DNA of 64,000 nucleotides from Mycolicibacterium sp. lyk4-40-TYG-92 (lineage in GTDB: Bacteria; Actinomycetota; Actinomycetes; Mycobacteriales; Mycobacteriaceae), in contig NZ_JARVRX010000030.1 of assembly GCF_030209435.1 (NCBI RefSeq), positions 1-64,000 of the forward strand. Direction: 5' to 3'. The notes beneath the pieces were generated by a model. It worked only from the letters and a program-made list of their open reading frames with translations. It did no database searches and had not been told where the DNA came from. This document shows, in pieces, positions 58,935 through 64,000 of this stretch; position 1 is the stretch's first letter, and every line of letters begins with the position of its first letter. Both the position numbers and the translations under genes were made by a program.

Positions 58935-60007
58935 CGGGCGGTCTCGCGGTACGCGCTGTCGTCGGCGCTCGTGGCATCGACGTGGAGCTCGACGTCGCAG
59001 CCGGCGAGGTGCTGGCCGTCGTCGGGCCCAACGGTGCGGGGAAATCCAGTGTGCTGCATGTGATCGCCGGCCTGCTGCGGCCCGACGCGGGCACGGTGAC
59101 GGTGGGCGGTCGCCGGCTGACCGACGCCGCATCGGGCCTGCACGTCGCGGTCCACAACCGGCGGGTCGGCCTGCTGCTGCAGGACCCGGCGCTGTTTCCG
59201 CACCTGACGGTCGCCGGCAACGTCGCCTTCGGGCCACGGGCCCGTCATCACCTGCGTGCCGAGGCGCGGCGGACGGCCGGCCGCTGGCTCGGCGAGGTGG
59301 GCGCCACCGAACTGGCCGATCGCCGGCCGGGGCAGCTGTCGGGCGGTCAGGCGCAGCGAGTCGCCCTGGCCCGGGCGCTGGCCGCCGAACCCGACGTGCT
59401 GCTGCTCGACGAACCGCTGTCGGGACTGGACGTCACGGCCGCCTCGGCGATGCGCCGGTTGCTGCGTGATGTCCTGGGTGCGGGCGGACGCAGTTCGGTG
59501 CTGGTCAGCCACGATCTGCTCGACGTCGTCACGCTGGCGGATCGGGTGGTGGTCATCGAGGGTGGCCGCATCGTCGAATCCGGCGCCGTCGCCGACGTGC
59601 TGACCGCGCCGCGGACGGCGTTCGGGGCGCGGTTCGCGGGTGTGAATCTGGTCAGCGGACGCGCGGGTGACGACGGCGGCTCGGTACTGGCCGCCGGGCA
59701 GACGTGGCGCGGGGTGTGGGGACCGGACGTGACGCCGGGCGGCTCGGCGATCGCGGTGTTCGCTCCGGCGGCGGTATCGGTGAGCCGGGCGCTGCCCGCC
59801 GATGACGTCAATGTCGTCGTGGTCGGGGTCGCGGAGCTGGATCACCGCGGCCCGGTCATCCGCGTGCGCGCCGAGGCGACCGACGACGGCGGTGGGGGCC
59901 TGGCGGCCGACATCAGCGCCGAGGTGGCGGCAGGTCTACGGCTGATTCCGGGGGAGCGGGTGTACTTCGGCGTCGATCCGCGGGACGTCGCGATCAGGCC
60001 CGCCTGA
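58931..60007 (+). CDS. modC: molybdate ABC transporter, ATPase with TOBE domain
   Basis: A 358-residue ATPase. Walker A GPNGAGKSS, signature LSGGQAQRVALARAL, Walker B VLLLDEPLSGLD and switch VLVSHDLLD are intact. The last ~130 residues are a TOBE-type molybdate-sensing domain with RGVWGPDVTPGGSAIAVFAP. GTG start in a GTGA overlap with modB. Confidence 0.95.
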   Translation: MTGGLAVRAVVGARGIDVELDVAAGEVLAVVGPNGAGKSSVLHVIAGLLRPDAGTVTVGGRRLTDAASGLHVAVHNRRVGLLLQDPALFPHLTVAGNVAFGPRARHHLRAEARRTAGRWLGEVGATELADRRPGQLSGGQAQRVALARALAAEPDVLLLDEPLSGLDVTAASAMRRLLRDVLGAGGRSSVLVSHDLLDVVTLADRVVVIEGGRIVESGAVADVLTAPRTAFGARFAGVNLVSGRAGDDGGSVLAAGQTWRGVWGPDVTPGGSAIAVFAPAAVSVSRALPADDVNVVVVGVAELDHRGPVIRVRAEATDDGGGGLAADISAEVAAGLRLIPGERVYFGVDPRDVAIRPA

Positions 60008-60174
60008 CGGCACGCCCGGCCCTTCTCGAGCCGCACCGCGGCACCGCGGCGCCTCAGCAACCGAGCGATATCGCCGTGGTCTGTCCAGATGCCCGAAGCG
60101 AGCTAACCGACTCGCGAGGGAATTAGCCGCAACTCGCACTTGCGTCACGCCGGTAACACTGTATTTTCGTCCCC

Positions 60175-61188
60175 ATGCGACACCCGGATGCGCGGACAAG
60201 TGCCCGCAAACGCCTTCCGAAATCACTGACTGCTGCGGTAGCAGGTGCGGCGGCCGCGGCGATCGCGCTGCCGAGCGCGATCTCGTATGCCGACCCGGTG
60301 CCGCCGGCTCCTGCACCCGCCCCGGCTCCTGCTCCGGCGCCCGCCCCGGCCGGAGAACCGGCCCCGGCGGTCGAAGCGCCCGCGCCCCCGTGGGCTCCGC
60401 CGCCGCCCGCGCCGGATCCCGCCGCGCCTCCGGCCGACCCCAACGCGCCGCCGGCCGCCGCGCCCGCGGCTCCCGGCGCACCGGCGCCCGGTACCGCTGC
60501 GGGTGCGACTCCGGCTGCCGCCCCGGCGCCGCCGGCTGAGCCCGGCCGCGTCAACAACGACGCCGGTGGCTTCAGTTACGTGGTGCCACAGGGCTGGAAG
60601 ATCGCCGATGCCACGCAGCTGTCGTACGGCCAGGCGCTGCTGACCAAGGCCCCGGCCGCCGGTTCGGAGCAGGCCCCGAGTGACACCAGCGTGCTGCTGG
60701 GCCGGCTGGACCTGAAGCTGTTCGCCGGTGCCGAATCCGACAACGGCAAGGCCGCCAACCGGTTGGCCTCGGACATGGGCGAGTTCTTCATGCCCTTCCC
60801 GGGCACCCGTATCGGCCAGGAGACGACGGCGCTGACCGCCGGGACCCTGCCGGGCGCGGCGTCGTTCTACGAGGTCAAGTTCACCGACACCGGCAAGCCC
60901 AACGGCCAGATCTGGGCGGGCGTCGTCGGCAACCCGCCGCCGGATGCCACCATCCGCAGCCAGCGCAACCCGCAGCGGTGGTTCGTCGTGTGGCTGGGTT
61001 CGGGGAACCACCCGGTCGACAAGGCCGCCGCGGTGACGCTGGCCCAGTCGATCCGCCCGTGGAACCCGCCGCCCCCGCCGCCGGTCGATCCGAACGCCCC
61101 GCCCAAGCCCGCCGATCCGGCCCACCCGATGGTCGGCGTGCCGGTACCCGTGACGAACGCACCGCCGGAGATGGCTCCCGCCGGATAG
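60175..61188 (+). CDS. apa: alanine/proline-rich secreted antigen Apa
   Basis: A 337-residue secreted protein. Signal peptide 1-39 (KSLTAAVAGAAAAAIALPSA, cut near SYA-DP), then a Pro/Ala-rich region of about 85 residues, a globular C-terminal domain (about 125-300: GGFSYVVPQGWKIADATQLS, ANRLASDMGEFFMPFPGTRI) and a Pro-rich tail. M. tuberculosis Apa (Rv1860) is an O-mannosylated fibronectin-binding antigen; the Thr-poor Pro region here leaves mannosylation uncertain. Followed by a 22-bp perfect terminator. Confidence 0.93.
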   Translation: MRHPDARTSARKRLPKSLTAAVAGAAAAAIALPSAISYADPVPPAPAPAPAPAPAPAPAGEPAPAVEAPAPPWAPPPPAPDPAAPPADPNAPPAAAPAAPGAPAPGTAAGATPAAAPAPPAEPGRVNNDAGGFSYVVPQGWKIADATQLSYGQALLTKAPAAGSEQAPSDTSVLLGRLDLKLFAGAESDNGKAANRLASDMGEFFMPFPGTRIGQETTALTAGTLPGAASFYEVKFTDTGKPNGQIWAGVVGNPPPDATIRSQRNPQRWFVVWLGSGNHPVDKAAAVTLAQSIRPWNPPPPPPVDPNAPPKPADPAHPMVGVPVPVTNAPPEMAPAG

Positions 61189-61194
61189 TCGCCC

Positions 61195-61242
61195 AAATGA
61201 ATTGAGGACCGTGCCCAGTCGGGCACGGTCCTCAATTCATTT
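61195..61242. terminator. bidirectional terminator between apa and the GlsB-like gene
   Basis: A perfect 22-bp stem (61195-61216 with 61221-61242) and AGTC loop, starting with AAATG and ending with CATTT, seven bases after the apa stop. It ends both convergent units. Confidence 0.9.
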
Positions 61243-61251
61243 CGGTACGGG

Positions 61252-61524
61252 TTACGTCGTACTCTTCGACTTCACGAAGCGGTAGATCAGCACCAGGATC
61301 ACCGCACCGACCAGTGCGCCCCAGAAGGAGTGCTGGATCGGTGGACGGAAGTCGAGCTTGTGCGGCGCGTAGACAATACTGCTCAACGTGCCGCCGACAT
61401 AGCCACCGGCGATGCCCAGCACGCACGTGAGGATCCACCCCATGTCGTCCTTCCCGGGTACGACGAACCGGGCGATGGCTCCGACGATGAGGCCGAGAAG
61501 AATCAACCAGACGATGTGCATCAT
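61252..61524 (-). CDS. GlsB/YeaQ/YmgE family small membrane protein (Rv1861-like)
   Basis: About 90 residues with three hydrophobic segments: IVWLILLGLIVGAIARFVVP, WILTCVLGIAGGYVGGTL and FWGALVGAVILVLIYRFV. The GKDDMGW and GGYVGG turns are the family marks. Stress-linked in some bacteria; role here unknown. Start at the ATG at 61524, with AAAGG eight bases upstream; 61530 is also possible. Confidence 0.85.
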   Translation of the reverse strand: MMHIVWLILLGLIVGAIARFVVPGKDDMGWILTCVLGIAGGYVGGTLSSIVYAPHKLDFRPPIQHSFWGALVGAVILVLIYRFVKSKSTT

Positions 61525-61646
61525 TGTCATGACCTTTCGATTGACTGATACATCTCGAGGCTAGCCCGGTTCGGCGCGCGACAACGAGGTCTGAAACGCA
61601 GCGATCTGGTGACGGTTAGGGGACCAGTCCCGCGCGGCCGGGGCGT

Positions 61647-62405
61647 CTAGCTGAAGTGCCAGACGGCGGCCGCGGCGAGCGCGCCCATGCCGTTGAGTGA
61701 CCAGTGCAGCGCGATGGGCGCGAGCAGGCTGCCGGACCGGCGCCGCAGCCAGGTGAAGACGAATCCGGCGGCGGCGGTGGCGACGACGGCCATGGCCACG
61801 CCGGCGATCATGCCGGCCACTCCGCCGCCGAGAACGCGGGTGAATCCGACGTTGCTGCTGGTCAGGCCCAGCGAAGTGGCGATGTGCCAGAGGCCGAACA
61901 GCAGCGACCCGGCGGCGGCCACGCCACGGAAGCCCCAGGCGCGGTCGAGCGTGCCGTGCAGTACGCCGCGGAACGCGAGTTCTTCGGGGATGACGGTCTG
62001 CAACGGGATGACGATCATCGACGCGAGTAGGGCGCCGGAGATGGTGGCGTAGTGGTTGTTGAGGAACATCGGCCGGGTCCAGGGCAGCAGCACGCCGACG
62101 GCGATCACCGACCCGACGAGCAGGATCGCGCCGAGCGCGTAGCGCATGCCGGTCCGCCAGTGTGCGCGGCCGAGTCCGAGCTCGGTCCAACCGAGGCCCC
62201 GCTTGCGCACCAGGGCCACGAGGGCGAGCGCTGCGAGTGGCACCACGACGATGTTCGCCCAGGGGGTCGTGAAGTGGGCCAGCAGATTGGTCGCGACCAG
62301 GACGGCCACCACGACGGCCACGTCGATGTAGACGCGCGGATGCCGCACGGCTGGTGAGCCGGTCGGTAGGCAGGGTGCAGCGGCGGCTGCCGAGGCGTCG
62401 ATCAT
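61647..62405 (-). CDS. CPBP-family intramembrane metalloprotease
   Basis: A 252-residue polytopic membrane protein with about six helices. The CPBP motifs are present: EELAFRG (in IPEELAFRGVLHG), FGLWHIA, and a C-terminal helix LHWSLNGMG supplying a further His/Asn. Family members (Abi/CAAX-type) cleave within membranes or process peptides. No partner gene is visible. Confidence 0.88.
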   Translation of the reverse strand: MIDASAAAAAPCLPTGSPAVRHPRVYIDVAVVVAVLVATNLLAHFTTPWANIVVVPLAALALVALVRKRGLGWTELGLGRAHWRTGMRYALGAILLVGSVIAVGVLLPWTRPMFLNNHYATISGALLASMIVIPLQTVIPEELAFRGVLHGTLDRAWGFRGVAAAGSLLFGLWHIATSLGLTSSNVGFTRVLGGGVAGMIAGVAMAVVATAAAGFVFTWLRRRSGSLLAPIALHWSLNGMGALAAAAVWHFS

Positions 62406-62500
62406 CTGTGCCGAGTGTACCGATGCGCGGTGGCGGGCCAGGTCACATCGGTGCGCGACGACTCACTACCGCCGGGCCGGATTGACCTGCTCGCGCGGAG

Positions 62501-62755
62501 TCAGTGACGGCGCTTCCACCGCCGGTACTCCTCGGGTAGGCACACCGCGCAAGGGCGGTATCCCGCCGCGACGGCAACGGTTTCGTCGGCGAAGAACACC
62601 CGGTGGGCGCGGTAGCCGCCGGCGGCGATGGCCCGCATTGCTGACGGGCAATCGAGTCGCCCGTAGAGCTTGTTGCGCCGGTGGCCGCCCAGGCGCCCCG
62701 GTGTCGCACTGGCGTAGGGCCGGCCGTGGGCGTCGACGAGCGTGTACCTGCTCAC
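62501..62755 (-). CDS. Ada-like zinc-binding domain protein
   Basis: An 84-residue stand-alone protein with the fold pattern of the Ada metal-binding domain: RRNKLYGRLDCPSAMRAIAA, VFFADETVAVAAGYRPC and CAVCLPEEYRRWKRR. The final C-x2-C pair and one upstream Cys and His could bind zinc. In Ada this domain takes methyl groups from phosphotriesters, using a Cys ligand; here the first Cys of the Ada set is replaced by a His-rich stretch. GTG start overlaps the upstream oxygenase stop (GTGA), so it belongs to the repair operon. Confidence 0.7.
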   Translation of the reverse strand: MSRYTLVDAHGRPYASATPGRLGGHRRNKLYGRLDCPSAMRAIAAGGYRAHRVFFADETVAVAAGYRPCAVCLPEEYRRWKRRH

Positions 62756-63462
62756 GCGGCGTCGTGGAAGATCAGGCCGAGGGTCATGCGGGATCCCGAG
62801 CGCAGGGTCGAAACACCGTGGCGCACAGGGCCGACGGCCCACCCTCTTTTCGATGCCACCGGCCGCTCGCGCGTGGTGATGACGAGCCCGTGCCCGAACG
62901 GGATGGAGATGGCGGAGCCGCGCGACTGAGCGCGGGGCCGCTGCTCGTACAGCAGGAATTCGCCACCGGTGTAGTCGACCTCGGGGCGGGTCAGGTTGAT
63001 GACGACCTGCAGCGGAAAGACCAAGTCCCCGTACAGATCCTGGTGCAGGGCGCACCAGCCGCCGGCACCGTACTTCAGCAGCAGCGCGGTGGTTCTGGTC
63101 TGCCCCGCTCGGTGGCAGGTCGCCAGCCAGTCGTCGAAACTGTCGGGCCACGGTGGGTCGCGGCGCAACCTCGTCCACCAGTCCCGGGCGATCGGCAGCA
63201 GCCGAGGGTAGAGCGCGTATTTGAGCTCGGTGACGATTTCGGGGTAGGGGCGGTGGAAGTAGCGGTACTGGCCTTCGCCGAACCGGTACCGGGCCATGTC
63301 GATGGTCGACCGGAATCGGGTCGCATCGGGGTAGATCGCCGCCAACTCGGCGGCCTCGTCCGGGGTGATGAGAGGTCCGGTGAGCGCGCCGCCGACGGTC
63401 TCGAGTTCGGTACGGACGGCACCCCAGTCGGTGCCGGCGACGCGCTGTTGCCAGATGCTCAT
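62752..63462 (-). CDS. 2-oxoglutarate/Fe(II)-dependent dioxygenase, AlkB-type by context
   Basis: A 236-residue oxygenase. Fe(II) ligands are H140-x-D142 (CALHQDLYGD) and His215 (VRHGVS); Arg225 in SGSRMTLGL binds 2-oxoglutarate. Layout is that of 2OG-Fe(II) oxygenases grouped with AlkB-like DNA repair enzymes. Overlap of four bases with ogt upstream (ATGA) and with the Ada-like gene downstream suggests a role in reversing DNA or RNA alkylation; direct evidence of substrate is lacking. Confidence 0.82.
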   Translation of the reverse strand: MSIWQQRVAGTDWGAVRTELETVGGALTGPLITPDEAAELAAIYPDATRFRSTIDMARYRFGEGQYRYFHRPYPEIVTELKYALYPRLLPIARDWWTRLRRDPPWPDSFDDWLATCHRAGQTRTTALLLKYGAGGWCALHQDLYGDLVFPLQVVINLTRPEVDYTGGEFLLYEQRPRAQSRGSAISIPFGHGLVITTRERPVASKRGWAVGPVRHGVSTLRSGSRMTLGLIFHDAA

Positions 63463-64000
63463 GCCGCGGCCTCCAAATCCAGCAGGAGACGCTTGGCTGC
63501 CGGGCCGCCGAGGTAGCCGCCCATCGCACCGTCGCTGCGGACCACGCGATGGCACGGAACCACCACGGGCAGTGGGTTTTTCGCACATGCGGTGCCGACG
63601 GCGCGGACCGCCTTGGGGCTGCCGGCCAGCGCGGCGACGGCGGCGTAGCTGGCCGTCTGCCCGTAGCCGATCTCCGGCAGCTGGTGCAGCACCGCGGCGC
63701 GGAATCCCGCCGCGAGCCGCCAATCCAGCGGGACGTCGAAGACCCGGCGGGCCCGGGCGAAGTACTCGTCGAGTTCACGGGCCACCGCGTCGAGCCGGGC
63801 CGGCGCCTGCAGGATGCGCGGGCTCACCTTGTCGGCAAGCTGTTGCAGCACGGCGTCATGGTCTTCGACGGCGTAGGCGACTCGGATCAGGCCCTGGTCG
63901 GTGGCGGCCAGCAGCAGGGGTCCGACGGGGCTGTCGACGGTGCGGTAGGCGATGTCGAGGACCCCGTCGCGCTGGGCGGCCGCGGTCAGCCGGTTGTGCA
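63459..64000 (-). CDS. ogt: O6-methylguanine-DNA methyltransferase (partial, 5' end off window)
   Basis: The visible 180 codons of a suicide methyltransferase that takes methyl groups from O6-methylguanine. Active-site PCHRVV, with Cys at bases 63552-63554, the helix-turn-helix QTASYAAVAALAGSPKAVRA, and the N-terminal RTVDSPVGPLLLAATDQGLI domain are intact. The gene continues past the right edge. It starts the operon with the 2OG oxygenase and the Ada-like protein. Confidence 0.9.
   Translation of the reverse strand, partial: HNRLTAAAQRDGVLDIAYRTVDSPVGPLLLAATDQGLIRVAYAVEDHDAVLQQLADKVSPRILQAPARLDAVARELDEYFARARRVFDVPLDWRLAAGFRAAVLHQLPEIGYGQTASYAAVAALAGSPKAVRAVGTACAKNPLPVVVPCHRVVRSDGAMGGYLGGPAAKRLLLDLEAAA

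Overview
The window is chromosomal DNA of a mycobacterium, most likely a fast-growing Mycolicibacterium-type species. It is uniformly GC-rich. From about 15.4 kb to 61.5 kb the gene order follows the M. tuberculosis Rv1815-Rv1861 block, recalled from memory and not searched: serine protease, TetR, flavoprotein, bacA, secA2, pgsA2, two DUF881 genes around sbp, gcvH, garA, two MerR genes, gcvP, vWA protein, glcB, CNNM pair, guaB1, gnd1, blaR/blaI, mrsI sRNA, thioesterase, ureABCFGD, ndh, LLM, SDR, modABC and apa. PE_PGRS genes, ilvG, and the haloalkane dehalogenase/lipZ genes expected there in M. tuberculosis are not present.

Layout. 0-5.9 kb: the tail of a 13E12/DUF222-HNH gene, then small secreted or conserved mycobacterial proteins, an SGNH hydrolase, a DUF2993-like protein and a methyltransferase. 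6-10.6 kb: a tightly coupled minus-strand run (diiron protein, PDR-type reductase, PknF-like Ser/Thr kinase, F420-type LLM oxidoreductase, SnoaL-like protein). 10.8-15.3 kb: secreted PASTA-like protein, malQ, sterol-desaturase-like hydroxylase, bulb-lectin/LysM protein. 15.4-21 kb: serine protease, deazaflavin reductase facing a TetR regulator across a two-site operator, a flavoprotein behind a KstR-type box, and the BacA-type transporter. 21-29.4 kb: secA2-pgsA2-DUF881-sbp-DUF881-gcvH-garA-MerR-nuclease-MerR. 29.5-32.8 kb: tandem glycine riboswitch, gcvP, and a large nested palindrome.

32.8-48 kb, all on the minus strand: vWA protein, malate synthase G, membrane esterase, a lipase-like lipoprotein that has lost its nucleophile serine, a conserved protein often labelled 3-methyladenine glycosylase, two CNNM transporters, guaB1, gnd1, blaR-like M56 protease and blaI. 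48.2-49.2 kb is an iron-responsive locus: an FhuF-like gene with an IdeR-type box, followed by a small RNA with its own promoter, iron-box-like palindrome and terminator, in the position of MrsI (ncRv11846). 49.2-54 kb carries the thioesterase and urease operon, 54-57.3 kb ndh, an LLM oxidoreductase and an unusual SDR, 57.3-60 kb the molybdate transporter, 60-62.4 kb apa and two membrane proteins. The right edge holds an alkylation-repair-like operon (ogt, a 2OG-Fe(II) dioxygenase, and a small Ada-like zinc-binding protein).

Functional themes are glycine cleavage and one-carbon metabolism under riboswitch and GarA control, glyoxylate-shunt entry (glcB), SecA2 export, nitrogen release (urease), respiration (ndh), molybdate uptake, and iron sparing.
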